This document shows positions 8,373 to 17,326 of a stretch of 64,000 bases of DNA, piece after piece. Within the stretch, counting starts at the first letter, position 1. Every line of letters starts with the position of its first letter. The notes below the pieces were generated by a model. The model made no database searches and was not told the DNA's origin. It was given only the letters and a program-made list of their open reading frames with translations. The stretch is from contig NZ_CP023202.1 of assembly GCF_000220705.2 (NCBI RefSeq), forward strand, positions 186,001-250,000, read 5' to 3'. This DNA comes from Streptomyces xinghaiensis S187. Lineage in GTDB: Bacteria > Actinomycetota > Actinomycetes > Streptomycetales > Streptomycetaceae. A program made the translations under genes and the position numbers.

Positions 8373-8846
8373 ATGTCCGATTCGGTGGTTCTGGATCCGG
8401 TGGATCTCCATATTCTGCGGCTGCTGCAGAACGATGCCCGGACCACGTACCGGGACCTCGCGGCCGAGGTGGGCGTGGCCCCCTCCACCTGCCTGGACCG
8501 GGTGGCGCGGCTGCGCCGCAGCGGCGTGATCCTCGGCAACGCGCTGCGGCTGGACCCGGCGAAGCTGGGCCGGGGCCTGGAGGCGCTGCTGCTCGTCCAG
8601 GTGCGCCCGCACCGCCGGGAGCTGATCGGGCCGTTCGTCGAACGGGTGCGGGCGCTGCCGGAGTCGCGGGCGCTGTTCCATCTGACCGGGCCGGACGACT
8701 ATCTGGTCCAGGTCGCGGTGGCGGACACGGCGGATCTGCAGCGGCTGGTGCTGGACGAGTTCACGTCCCGCCGGGAGGTGGCCCGGGTCGAGACCCGGCT
8801 GGTGTTCCAGCAGTGGGAGTGCGGGCCGCTGCTGCCTCCCGGCTGA
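8373..8846 (+). CDS. Lrp/AsnC family transcriptional regulator
   Basis: The protein has 157 residues. The N-terminal winged helix-turn-helix starts LDPVDLHILRLLQNDARTTY, with RDLAAEVGVAPSTCLDRVARL as recognition region (about residues 8-60). A C-terminal RAM/ligand-binding domain follows, with FHLTGPDDYLVQVAV (about residues 100-118). Lrp proteins form dimers to octamers and sense amino acids. The start ATG (8373) is 60 bp from the start of the divergent PLP enzyme, so the shared promoter region is very short. By analogy with mdeR it probably controls that enzyme in response to methionine or a related amino acid. No clear Lrp box was identified by eye. Confidence 0.92.
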   Translation: MSDSVVLDPVDLHILRLLQNDARTTYRDLAAEVGVAPSTCLDRVARLRRSGVILGNALRLDPAKLGRGLEALLLVQVRPHRRELIGPFVERVRALPESRALFHLTGPDDYLVQVAVADTADLQRLVLDEFTSRREVARVETRLVFQQWECGPLLPPG

Positions 8847-9032
8847 CGCGGGGCCGGGCGACGCGCGGGCCGCGGCCGGTGCGGCCGGTGCGGCCAGGTG
8901 CACCGAGGGCCGGATCCGGACCCCCGGACACCGCGTACCGAAGTTGTCGTATCGGATATCGGACACCTTTCGACAGCATCATGCCGCCGGATGGTGGTGA
9001 CGGGACGGCCGCCGCCGTACGAGGATGGCCAC

Positions 9033-10721
9033 ATGTCCGATACCACCAGCAGCCCGCTGCCCCGCCGGATCGCCGACTCCTACGTCGACGCCCTCGTCGA
9101 ACTGGACCCCCTCGCGGGCACCTATCTCGGTGTCACCGAGAGCCACTCCCGTCTGCCGGACTTCTCCCCCGCCGGCCAGGAGGCCGTCGCCGCCCTGGCG
9201 CGCACCACCCTGGAGCGGCTGGCCGAGGCGGAGGCCCGGCCGGGCGCGGACGACGAGGCGGAGCGCCGCTGCGCACGCCTGCTCCGGGAGCGGCTCGCCG
9301 CCGAACTGGCCGTCCACGACGCGGGCGAGGGCCTGCGCAACCTCAACAACCTCTTCTCGCCGCCGCAGGCCGTCCGTGCGATCTTCACCGTCACGCCGAG
9401 CGAGACCACCGAGGACTGGTCGCGGATCGCCGAGCGCCTGCGGGCCGTCCCCGCCTGCCTGGACGGCTACCGCGCCGCGCTGGCCGAGGGCCTCAAGCGG
9501 CAGCTGCCGGCCGGGCCCCGCCAGGTCACCACCGTCATCGGGCAGCTCGACACCTGGGTGGGCACCGACCGCAGCTGGTTCGCCGCGTTCGCCGCGGACG
9601 GCCCCGCGGAGCTGCGCAGCGAGCTGGACTCCGCGGCGGCCCACGCCACCGCCGCCTTCGAGGACCTTCGCGACTGGCTGCGCGACCACTACGCCCCGGC
9701 CGTCGAGGGCGGCCCGGACATCGTCGGGCGCGAACGGTACGCCCGCTGGGTCCGCTCCTACAACGGCACCGACCTCGACCTGGACGAGGCGTACGCCTAC
9801 GGCTGGTCGGAGTTCCACCGGCTGCTCGGCGAGATGCGCGCCGAGGCGGAGAAGATCCTGCCCGGCACCGCGGACGACCCGTGGAAGGCCATCGCCCACC
9901 TCGACGAGCACGGGCACCACCTGGAGGGCGTGGACGCCGCCCGCAACTGGCTCCAGGAGCTGATGGACGAGGCCATCGAGGCGCTGGACGGCACCCACTT
10001 CGACCTCGCGGAGCGGGTGAAGCGGGTGGAGTCCCGGATCGCCCCGGCCGGCAGCGCCGCGGCCCCCTACTACACCCAGCCCTCGGCCGACTTCTCCCGG
10101 CCCGGCATGACCTGGCTCCCGGCCACGGCCGAGGACCGCTACCCGGTCTACGACCTGGTCTCCACCTGGTACCACGAGGGCGTGCCCGGCCACCATCTGC
10201 AGCTCGCGCAGTGGACCCACGTGGCCGACCGGCTCTCCCGCTACCAGGCGTCCATCGGCATGGTCAGCGCCAACGCGGAGGGCTGGGCGCTCTACGCGGA
10301 GCGGCTCATGGACGAGCTGGGCTTCCTGACCGACGCGGAGCGCCGCATCGGCTATCTGGACGCGCAGATGATGCGGGCCGTGCGCGTGATCATCGACATC
10401 GGGATGCACCTGGAGCTCCGGATCCCCGCGGACTCCCCCTTCCACCCGGGCGAGCACTGGACGCCGGAGCTGGCCGAGGAGTTCTTCGGGCGGCACTCCG
10501 GGCGCCCGGCGGACTTCGTGGAGAGCGAGCTGATCCGCTACCTGGGCATGCCCGGCCAGGCCATCGGCTACAAGCTCGGCGAGCGCGCCTGGCTGCGCGG
10601 CCGGGAGGCGGCCCGCGCGGCGCACGGGGACGCCTTCGACCTCAAGCGGTGGCACATGGCCGCCCTTTCGCTGGGCTCACTGGGCCTGGACGACCTGGAG
10701 GAGGAGCTGGCCCGGCTCTGA
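9033..10721 (+). CDS. DUF885 family protein, putative zinc metallohydrolase
   Basis: The 562-residue soluble protein has no signal peptide. It carries the DUF885 hallmark HEGVPGHHLQ at about residues 380-390, an HExxH-like zinc site (HEGxxGHH). Further towards the C-terminus come NAEGWALYAERLMDELGF, which can supply a glutamate ligand, and PGQAIGYKLGERAWL. Members of this family are annotated as peptidase-like, but few have been assayed, so the reaction stays open. The ATG at 9033 follows a region with a direct repeat TATCGGA-TATCGGA (about 8950-8965). It is transcribed alone and is followed by a strong hairpin. Confidence 0.88.
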   Translation: MSDTTSSPLPRRIADSYVDALVELDPLAGTYLGVTESHSRLPDFSPAGQEAVAALARTTLERLAEAEARPGADDEAERRCARLLRERLAAELAVHDAGEGLRNLNNLFSPPQAVRAIFTVTPSETTEDWSRIAERLRAVPACLDGYRAALAEGLKRQLPAGPRQVTTVIGQLDTWVGTDRSWFAAFAADGPAELRSELDSAAAHATAAFEDLRDWLRDHYAPAVEGGPDIVGRERYARWVRSYNGTDLDLDEAYAYGWSEFHRLLGEMRAEAEKILPGTADDPWKAIAHLDEHGHHLEGVDAARNWLQELMDEAIEALDGTHFDLAERVKRVESRIAPAGSAAAPYYTQPSADFSRPGMTWLPATAEDRYPVYDLVSTWYHEGVPGHHLQLAQWTHVADRLSRYQASIGMVSANAEGWALYAERLMDELGFLTDAERRIGYLDAQMMRAVRVIIDIGMHLELRIPADSPFHPGEHWTPELAEEFFGRHSGRPADFVESELIRYLGMPGQAIGYKLGERAWLRGREAARAAHGDAFDLKRWHMAALSLGSLGLDDLEEELARL

Positions 10722-10749
10722 GCGGCACGGCGGCCGGGGGCGCGCCCGG

Positions 10750-10796
10750 GGGCGGGGCGGCCGGGCCCGCGACGTCCGCGCCCGGCCGCTCCGCCC
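10750..10796 (+). terminator. Long GC hairpin after the DUF885 gene
   Basis: GGGCGGGGCGGCCGGG (10750-10765) pairs with CCCGGCCGCTCCGCCC (10781-10796) over 16 bp with one G-U pair, and two more outer G-C pairs are possible. It begins 28 nt after the stop. There is no T-run, as is common in Streptomyces. Confidence 0.55.
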
Positions 10797-10859
10797 CCGC
10801 CGTTCTCCGTTGCCGGGACTCCGGCCCGGGCGGCGCGACCACCCTGGTCCGCCCCGCTC

Positions 10860-11053
10860 CGGCGCCGTGCGCCGCCGGGCTGCGGCCGGCGGAGCTCGGG
10901 GCGGCGCTCGGGGCGGAGCTCGGGTGCCGGTTCGTGTCCACGGATCCGGCGCTCCGCTCCGACGGCGTCCCGCGCGTCGTGGAGGCCGGCGACGGGCAGG
11001 TGAGCGACCTGCCGCCGGGGCCGCCGGGGGCTGCCGGGACCGCCCGGCGGTGA
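10860..11053 (+). pseudogene. 3' relic of an ATP-grasp-like protein gene
   Basis: This frame ends at TGA 11051-11053. It contains ELGCRFVSTDPALRSDGVPR and VVEAGDGQVSDLP, which resembles the C-terminus of ATP-grasp proteins of the DUF4343 type that end in a WRVVEVGDGQVSDLP-like segment. The upstream part of such a gene is missing; the preceding ~140 bp are a terminator hairpin and unrelated sequence. I read it as a decayed 3' fragment. The gap 10722-11153 otherwise holds nothing recognisable apart from the promoter of the antitoxin gene. Confidence 0.4.
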
Positions 11054-11153
11054 GCGGCTGTTCCACGCCCTCGTCCGGGCCGCGGGTACCCGGTCCGCAC
11101 CGTCCTGACCTGTGGCTCTGTGCAATGGGGTACCGGCGCAGTACCGTGGCGGC

Positions 11154-11405
11154 ATGCCCGCACTCAACATTGACTTCAGCGACGAGGAGCTCGCCGAGCT
11201 CCGCGAGGCCGCCCGGGAGAGAGGCGTCACGCTCAAGGCCCTGGTGCGCGAGGCCGTGACCGACGATCTGGCGCGGCGGCGCGCCATGTCGGAGGCCGGC
11301 CAGATCTTCCGGTCCTTCGTCGTGGACAACGCCGACGCCTTCGACGAGGCCTTCCCGGAGGACGCTCCGGCGAGGGCCGGGGGCACCCGGCGGGGAGCCG
11401 CCTGA
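11154..11405 (+). CDS. RHH-type antitoxin of a Fic-like toxin-antitoxin pair
   Basis: An 83-residue protein from the ATG at 11154. An upstream in-frame start at 11112 would add residues with no homology character. The N-terminal half looks like a ribbon-helix-helix DNA-binding unit: a short beta strand (LNIDFSD), then helices EELAELREAARERGVTLKAL and VREAVTDDLARRR. The C-terminal tail is acidic (VDNADAFDEAFPEDAP), as expected for a toxin-binding region. The toxin ORF starts 2 nt after this stop, giving the typical antitoxin-first order with translational coupling. RHH antitoxins usually repress their own operon together with the toxin. Confidence 0.78.
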   Translation: MPALNIDFSDEELAELREAARERGVTLKALVREAVTDDLARRRAMSEAGQIFRSFVVDNADAFDEAFPEDAPARAGGTRRGAA

Positions 11406-11407
11406 GC

Positions 11408-11779
11408 GTGGATCTCCTCATCGACGTCCGCTGGCTCCTGGCCCGGCAGACCGAAATCCTGCCCACCGATCCCGGCGTCGACGACTACTCCGCGCTCGCG
11501 GCGGCCGTCGCCCGCCACCGGGTCAACACGCCCCGCCTCGGCGAGCACGCCGACGCGGCCTGGCGCGCCGCCGCCCTGCTCCACACCATCGTCCAGCTGA
11601 AACCGCTGCCGTCGCGGAACGCGCTGTTCGCCTGCGGTATCGCGGTCGCGTACATGCACGCCTCGCACGAGGGCATCGATCCGCCGTACGGCGCGCTGAT
11701 CGAGCTGGTCAAGGACCTCCAGTCGGCCGACGCCACGGTCTACGGCGCGGCCGAGCTCATCCGCTCCTGGCGGATCTGA
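11408..11779 (+). CDS. Fic/Doc-family toxin with degenerate active site
   Basis: The protein has 123 residues and a GTG start 2 nt after the antitoxin stop. The all-helical layout (ALLHTIVQLKPLP, then SRNALFACGIAVAYM) follows Doc/Fic proteins. At the Fic signature HPFxDGNKR it reads KPLPSRNAL: the Asn is kept, but the catalytic His is Lys, and the Asp, Gly and final Arg are lost. I recall that Streptomyces proteins annotated 'fic family toxin component' share such a degenerate LxRSNALFA-like motif, so it may be a family trait and not a local mutation. It is therefore unlikely to AMPylate or phosphorylate by the standard mechanism. Confidence 0.75.
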   Translation: MDLLIDVRWLLARQTEILPTDPGVDDYSALAAAVARHRVNTPRLGEHADAAWRAAALLHTIVQLKPLPSRNALFACGIAVAYMHASHEGIDPPYGALIELVKDLQSADATVYGAAELIRSWRI

Positions 11780-11847
11780 GCCACCGCGGCCACTCCGCGC
11801 CGGGGCGCCGTGGCAGGTCCCGCGGCGGGTGCGGCCGGTGCGGCGCG

Positions 11848-14800
11848 TCAGCCCCCCGCGGCGAAGGTGTCGTGGCGGACCGCCGAGCCGGTGCGGGTCT
11901 TGACGACCTCGAGCTGGGCGGGCACGCGCCGGCGCAGGTCGGGGACGTGGCTGACGATGCCGACCGCGCGGTCCCGTTCCCGGAGGGAGTCGAGGACGTC
12001 GAGCACTTCGTCGAGGGTCTGCTCGTCGAGGCTGCCGAAGCCCTCGTCGATGAAGAGGGTGTCGAGACGGGCACCGCCCGCCTCGTCGGTGACCACGTCG
12101 GCCAGCCCCAGGGCGAGGGCGAGCGAGGCGAAGAAGGTCTCGCCCCCGGAGAGGGTGGCGGTGTCGCGTTCGCGTCCCGTCCAGGCGTCGATGACGTGCA
12201 GGCCGAGTCCGGAGCGGCCGCGGCCGGAGGCGCGGGCGTCGGAGTGGACGAGGGTGTAGCGCCCGGCCGACATCCGCTGGAGCCGGAGGCTCGCGGCCGC
12301 CGCGACCTGCTCCAGGCGGGCCGCCAGGACGTAGGACTCCAGGCGCATCCTGCGGGCGTTCTCGGCGGAGGTGCCCGCGGCCAGGCCGGCGAGCCGCGCG
12401 ACCCGCTCGTAGTCCCGGCGGAGCGGCGCGAGCCGCCGCGCGCCGTCGAGGGTCTGGGCGGAGAGCCGGTCCAGTTCGGTGCGGCGGCGTTCCGACTCGG
12501 CCTCGGCGGCGGACGCGGCGCGCAGCCGCGCGGTGGCGGCCTCCCGGGCGGCGCGGGCGGCACCGGGGTCGGCGGGCGGCAGCCCGGCGGCCCCGGCGAC
12601 CTCCGGGTCGGCGAGTTCGGCGGCCACGGCGACGGTCTCGGCCTGCCAGGCGTCCAGGCGGTGCTGGAGTTCCCGGCGGCGGTCGTCGCCGAGCGCGGCC
12701 GCGGCGGCCGCGGCCGGGGTGTCGAAGCCGGCCCCGTAGGCGGCGTCGGCGAGCCGGGCGTCGGCCTCCTTCAGCCGGTGCGCCGCGCTCTCGGCGGCAC
12801 GGACGGCCTCGGCGGCCCCGGCCAGTGCGGCGGTCTCCCGCTCCAGGGCGGCGGCGCGTTCGGCGACACTCCCGGCGTCTCCCCGCGCCCGCGTCAACTC
12901 CTCTTGCAGGCCTGCCAGTTCGGCCGCGAGCGACTCCCGCCGGGAGGCGCGGGCGGCGGCGCGCCGTTCGGTGTCCCGCTGCTCGGCCAGCCGGCGTTCC
13001 CGTTCCCGCTCCGCCCCTTCGAAGGCTTCCTGGGCGGCGGGCAGGCCGGCGGCCTCGGCGCGGGCCCCGGCGTGTTCGCGGCGCAGCCGTTCGACGGTCT
13101 CCCGGAGCCCTTCGGTGGCGGCTCCGTCCGCCTCGGCGGTGGCGGCGGCGAGTGCGTCGGTGAGGGACCGCAGCTCCCGTTCGGCCTCCTCCCGGAGGCC
13201 GTCGGCCGTGCGGTACGCGGTGTGCGCCGTCTCCTCCTCGGCCCGGCCGACGTGGTCCTCCGTCCGCGAAGCGGGCCGGGGGTGCTCGGTGGAGCCGCAG
13301 ACCGCGCACTCCTCGCCCGGTGCCAGCCGGGTCGCGAGCTCGGCGGCGATGCCGAGCAGCCGGCGCTCCCGGAGGTCGAGCCACCGCTGCCGGGCGTCGC
13401 CGGCGCGGTCGCGGAGCTCCCGGAGCCGTTCCCGGGCGGCCCCGGTCCGGCCGGTGAGGTCGTCGCGGCGCCGGGCGGCGTCGAGCCGGCGTTCGGCCGG
13501 TCCGGTCTCGGCGCGCAGGGTCTCGGCGCGGGTGAGGGCCTCGCGCGCCGCGTCGATCCGCTGCCGGTGGGCGTCCCGGGTGCTCTCCCAGGCGCGGAGC
13601 CAGCCGTCCGTCTCGGCCAGCGCCTCGTCGTCGGCCTCGGCCTCCCGGTCGAGTGTCCGCTGTTCCCGGATGATCTCGGCGGCCCGGTGTTCGGCGCGCC
13701 GTGCGGCGTCGAGCCGGCCGAGTTCCTCCCGGCGTTCCCGTTCGAGGGCGGCGAGCCGGTCCGCGCCGGCCTCCGCCCGGCCGGGGGGCAGCGCCCGCCG
13801 CAGCCGCTGCTCCGTCTCGCTCGCGGCCCGGTGCTCCCGCCCGGCCGCGTCGCGGAGTTCCAGTGCCGGGACGACCCGTGCGGCCACCCGCGCCCGGTCG
13901 AGCCGGGCCCGCACCTCGGCTCGCTCGGCCGCGGCCTCCTCCAGCGCCGCGGCGCGCCGGCGGGCGTCCGCGTGCCGCCGCTGCAGCCGGGCGCGTTCGG
14001 CGGCGGCCTCGCTGTCCCGCTCCGCGGCCCGGTGGGCGGCCTCGGCCGCGCGGACCGCCGAGGCGGCGATCTCCCGCCGCTCCCGGACGTGGGTCCGGGC
14101 GATGGCGGCCCATTCCAGGACGGCCGCGGCCAGGCCGGGCTGTCCCGGGGCGGCCTCCGGCAGCGGGTGGTCCGCCGGGCCGGCGGCCTCCCCGGCTGCC
14201 TGGGCCATGCGGTGGGCGAGGGCGAGCAGTTGCTCGTCCGCGGCGGTCACCCGGCGCTCGGCGGCGCGCCGCAGCTCGGCGAGGTACTCCTCGACGGCGG
14301 CGAAACGGCGGGTGTCGAAGAGGCGTCCGAGCAGCTTGCCGCGCGCTTCGGCGTCGGCGCGGAGAAAGCGGGCGAAGTCGCCCTGCGGGAGCAGCACGAC
14401 CTGGCAGAACTGCTCCTTGCTCATCCCGAGCAGCTGGTGGATCTCCTCGCCGATCTCCTGGTGGGACCGGCTCAGCCCCTTCCAGCCGTCCGGTCCGAGC
14501 TCGCGCAGCAGGGTCCGGGCCTTCTCCTTGGTGTGGCCGGTGCCGCGCTTCTTGGGCCGGAGCTGCTCGGGGCTGCGGGTGATCTCCAGCCGGCGGCCCC
14601 CGGCGGTCAGTTCGAGCCGGACCTCCGTCGGGGTGCCCGGTTCGGCGTGGTCGCTGCGGAGCGCCGGGAGACTCGTCTGGCGGGCGCCGGGCACACCGCC
14701 GTACAGGGCGTAGCAGACCGCGTCGAGGACGGAGGTCTTGCCGGCTCCGGTCGGCCCGTGCAGCAGGAAGAGCCCGGCGGCGGACAGTTCGTCGAAGTCG

Positions 14801-14859
14801 ACCTCGTGGGTGCCGCCGAAGGGGCCGAAGGCGCTGACGCGGAGCCGGTGGAGCCTCAT
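11848..14859 (-). CDS. sbcC: SbcC-type SMC-like ATPase subunit of the SbcCD nuclease
   Basis: The protein has 1003 residues. The N-terminal Walker A is GPTGAGKTSVLD (about residues 34-45). Long Arg/Glu/Ala-rich coiled coils flank a central zinc hook with the Rad50-type CxxC (EECAVCGSTEHP). The C-terminal half has the ABC signature LSGGETFFASL and Walker B with FIDEGFGSLD. With SbcD it forms an ATP-dependent exo/endonuclease that opens hairpins and trims DNA ends. The start ATG overlaps the sbcD stop as ATGA (14856-14859), so the two are translationally coupled. The length is normal for actinobacterial SbcC. Confidence 0.95.
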   Translation of the reverse strand: MRLHRLRVSAFGPFGGTHEVDFDELSAAGLFLLHGPTGAGKTSVLDAVCYALYGGVPGARQTSLPALRSDHAEPGTPTEVRLELTAGGRRLEITRSPEQLRPKKRGTGHTKEKARTLLRELGPDGWKGLSRSHQEIGEEIHQLLGMSKEQFCQVVLLPQGDFARFLRADAEARGKLLGRLFDTRRFAAVEEYLAELRRAAERRVTAADEQLLALAHRMAQAAGEAAGPADHPLPEAAPGQPGLAAAVLEWAAIARTHVRERREIAASAVRAAEAAHRAAERDSEAAAERARLQRRHADARRRAAALEEAAAERAEVRARLDRARVAARVVPALELRDAAGREHRAASETEQRLRRALPPGRAEAGADRLAALERERREELGRLDAARRAEHRAAEIIREQRTLDREAEADDEALAETDGWLRAWESTRDAHRQRIDAAREALTRAETLRAETGPAERRLDAARRRDDLTGRTGAARERLRELRDRAGDARQRWLDLRERRLLGIAAELATRLAPGEECAVCGSTEHPRPASRTEDHVGRAEEETAHTAYRTADGLREEAERELRSLTDALAAATAEADGAATEGLRETVERLRREHAGARAEAAGLPAAQEAFEGAERERERRLAEQRDTERRAAARASRRESLAAELAGLQEELTRARGDAGSVAERAAALERETAALAGAAEAVRAAESAAHRLKEADARLADAAYGAGFDTPAAAAAAALGDDRRRELQHRLDAWQAETVAVAAELADPEVAGAAGLPPADPGAARAAREAATARLRAASAAEAESERRRTELDRLSAQTLDGARRLAPLRRDYERVARLAGLAAGTSAENARRMRLESYVLAARLEQVAAAASLRLQRMSAGRYTLVHSDARASGRGRSGLGLHVIDAWTGRERDTATLSGGETFFASLALALGLADVVTDEAGGARLDTLFIDEGFGSLDEQTLDEVLDVLDSLRERDRAVGIVSHVPDLRRRVPAQLEVVKTRTGSAVRHDTFAAGG

Positions 14860-16019
14860 CGGGCGGTCTCGCGGAGGGTGTCGCCGGCGCGGACGGTGTC
14901 GAGGGCGTCGCGGAGCACGGCGCGTTCGCGCTCGTCCGGGCCGCCGCCGCGGACGTGGCCGATGAAGTCCTCCGCGATCTGCTGGTCGGTGCGCCCGCCG
15001 AGCCGCTCGGCGTACGAGGCCCGGGGGTCGTCCAGGGCCCGGTCGGGCTCGAAGACGAGGGTGAGGAGGTGCGGGAAGCGCCGGCCGAGCCGGGCCATCG
15101 GCTCCGGGGGGCGGACGGGATCGGTGAGGGTGGCCTCGACCCAGGCGTCCTCCGCCGCCTCCAGCCCGGGGTCGTCCAGGAGTGCGCCGAGCCGGCCGCG
15201 GATCCGGGCGAGCGGGCGGGGTACGGGGCAGTCGATCCGCTCGGCGGTGAGGCGGCCGCCGGCTCCGAGGTCGACGAGCCACATGCTCTTGCGGTGGCCT
15301 GCCTCGGAGAAGGAGTAGGCGAGCGGGGAACCGGAGTAGCGGACCCGCTCGGTGATGGCCTGGCAGCCGTGGAGGTGGCCGAGCGCGGCGTAGTCGACGC
15401 CGTCGAACACCCCGGCGGGGACGGCCGCGACACCGCCGACGGTGATGTCGCGCTCGCTGTCGCTGGCCGCTCCGCCGGAGACGAACGCGTGGGCGAGGAC
15501 GACGGACCGGGTTCCGGCGGGGCGGGTGGCGAGGTCGGCGCGCACCCGGTCCATGGCGGCGCCGAGGACGGCGGCGTGACCGGCCTTCCCGGCGCCCAGC
15601 AGGTCGCGGACCAGGGCGGGTTCGAGGTACGGCAGTCCGTAGCAGGCGACCTCGCCGTGCTCGTCGGACAGCAGGACGGGGGTGCCGATGCCTCGGGGGT
15701 CGGTACGGAGGTGGACCCCGGCCCGCTCCATCAGCCCGGCGCCGACGCCCAGCCGCCGGGCGGAGTCGTGGTTGCCGGAGATCATCACCACCGGGACGCC
15801 GAGCGCGGCCAGCCGGTGCAGCGCGTCGTCGTACAACTCGACGGCGGCGAGCGGCGGTACGGCCCGGTCGTGGATGTCGCCCGCGACGAGGACGGCGTCG
15901 ATCCGCTGCTCCCGGACCGTTCCGACGAGGTGGTCGATGAAGGCGGCCTGGGCGTCCAGCAGTCCCACCCGGTGGAACGACCGGCCGAGATGCCAGTCGG
16001 AGGTGTGCAGGAATCTCAC
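14856..16019 (-). CDS. sbcD: SbcD exonuclease subunit
   Basis: A 387-residue Mre11-type calcineurin-like phosphoesterase. Metal-binding motifs appear in order: HTSDWHLGR (residues 5-13), GDIHDR, SGNHDS, then ALGHLHGCQ. The C-terminal region (FEPDRALDDPRASYAERLG) is the part that contacts SbcC coiled coils. The GTG at 16019 is used because the family starts directly with MRFLHTSDWH; the open frame upstream is not protein-like. It is first in the sbcDC operon and divergent from dhaK, with 285 bp between them. Confidence 0.95.
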   Translation of the reverse strand: MRFLHTSDWHLGRSFHRVGLLDAQAAFIDHLVGTVREQRIDAVLVAGDIHDRAVPPLAAVELYDDALHRLAALGVPVVMISGNHDSARRLGVGAGLMERAGVHLRTDPRGIGTPVLLSDEHGEVACYGLPYLEPALVRDLLGAGKAGHAAVLGAAMDRVRADLATRPAGTRSVVLAHAFVSGGAASDSERDITVGGVAAVPAGVFDGVDYAALGHLHGCQAITERVRYSGSPLAYSFSEAGHRKSMWLVDLGAGGRLTAERIDCPVPRPLARIRGRLGALLDDPGLEAAEDAWVEATLTDPVRPPEPMARLGRRFPHLLTLVFEPDRALDDPRASYAERLGGRTDQQIAEDFIGHVRGGGPDERERAVLRDALDTVRAGDTLRETAR

Positions 16020-16304
16020 AACGGGGCCCCCACGCGCACCTTCTGTCCCCCGTGTCCTCGGCGATCGGACCGGCCGCCACGGCCGGCCCATTGGCACCGG
16101 ACACTCTAGTGGCCCCGCCCGTACCGGGTCGGCCGACGGGCGGATGCCCGTGCGGTGTGGTAGGGGTGCGGCGCCGGGAGCCGGTGGCGGCGGCCCCCCG
16201 GGCCCACGAGTTGCCGAGGGCCCCCCGCCGCCGCACGATGGTCGGACAGCGGGAGTCGGAGGCACCGTCAGGACATCCTGGCTGTGATCACCACAGGAGT
16301 CGCC

Positions 16305-17303
16305 ATGGCCCCGTACTTCGCGAGAGCACCCGAATCACTGGTGTCCGACGCGCTCGAGGGCTTCGCCCGGGCGCATCCGGATCTGGTCGAGCACGACGCC
16401 GAGGGCGGATTCGTCCGCGCCCTGCGCGGTTCCCCGGACCGGAGGGTCGGGCTGCTGTCGGGCGGCGGTTCCGGGCACGAGCCGCTGCACATCGGTTTCG
16501 TCGGGGCCGGCATGCTGGACGCCGCCACCCCCGGCATGATCTTCACCTCGCCCCACAACCGGCAGGTCTTCGCCGCCTCGCGGGCGGTCGCCCGCCGGGA
16601 CGGCGTCCTGCACCTGGTGAAGAACTACACCGGAGACAAGATCAACTTCGGTATCGCCGCCGAGCGGCTGGCCGACGAGGGCATCCCCGTCGCCCGGGTG
16701 CTGATCGACGACGACATCGCCTCGGAGTCCGAGGACATCGCCGTGGGCCGCCGCGGCACCGGGGCGACCGTCCTCATCGAGAAGATCCTGGGCGCGGCCG
16801 CGGACGCCGGGGCCGGTCTGGCGGACCTGGCCGACCTCGGCACCTCCCTCACCGGCCGCTCCCGCAGCCTCGCCGTCGCCTCCGCCGCGCACACCGCGCC
16901 GGCGGACGGCAGCCCCGCCTTCGACATCCCCGGGGGACGGCTGGAGTTCGGCGTCGGCATCCACGGCGAACGGGCGGACCGCACGGTCGCCCACGAGCCG
17001 CTGGACGCCCTGCTGGAGACGATGACGGACACGCTCCTGGGCACCCTGGCACCAGGCCGAGGGGATTCGGTGATCGCCCTCGTCAACGGCCTGGGCTCGG
17101 TGACCGGCCTGGAGCTGTACGCCGTGGCGCGGGAGCTCGGCCGCCGCCTGGACCGCCGGGGCGTCGAACTGCGGCGCAGCCTCGTGGGGCATTTCGTCAC
17201 CGCGCTCGACATGCGGGGCTTCTCCCTGACCCTGCTCCTCGCCGACGACGCGATCACCGACTGGTACGACGCGCCCGCGCACACTCCGGCCTGGCGCCGG
17301 TAG
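16305..17303 (+). CDS. dhaK: Dihydroxyacetone kinase, DhaK substrate-binding subunit
   Basis: The 332-residue DhaK fold has the Dha-binding Gly-rich SGGGSGHEPLHIGFVG, KNYTGDKINF, and the covalent substrate His in GVGIHGERAD (about residue 222). The ATG at 16305 is favoured by AGGAGT 5 nt upstream; a GTG at 16284 would add seven residues but has no ribosome-binding site. DhaK binds dihydroxyacetone as a hemiaminal on the His, and DhaL transfers phosphate from bound nucleotide. The dhaL gene follows after 23 nt. There is no dhaM phosphotransfer gene nearby, so the phosphate donor is not settled. Confidence 0.93.
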   Translation: MAPYFARAPESLVSDALEGFARAHPDLVEHDAEGGFVRALRGSPDRRVGLLSGGGSGHEPLHIGFVGAGMLDAATPGMIFTSPHNRQVFAASRAVARRDGVLHLVKNYTGDKINFGIAAERLADEGIPVARVLIDDDIASESEDIAVGRRGTGATVLIEKILGAAADAGAGLADLADLGTSLTGRSRSLAVASAAHTAPADGSPAFDIPGGRLEFGVGIHGERADRTVAHEPLDALLETMTDTLLGTLAPGRGDSVIALVNGLGSVTGLELYAVARELGRRLDRRGVELRRSLVGHFVTALDMRGFSLTLLLADDAITDWYDAPAHTPAWRR

Positions 17304-17326
17304 TCACGATCCCAGGGGCTGATGCC

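Noticed and set aside
10568..15433. 1621-codon minus-strand open frame across sbcC
   Set aside because: GC-rich shadow frame with Arg/Pro/Ser composition; SbcC and SbcD motifs are in other frames.
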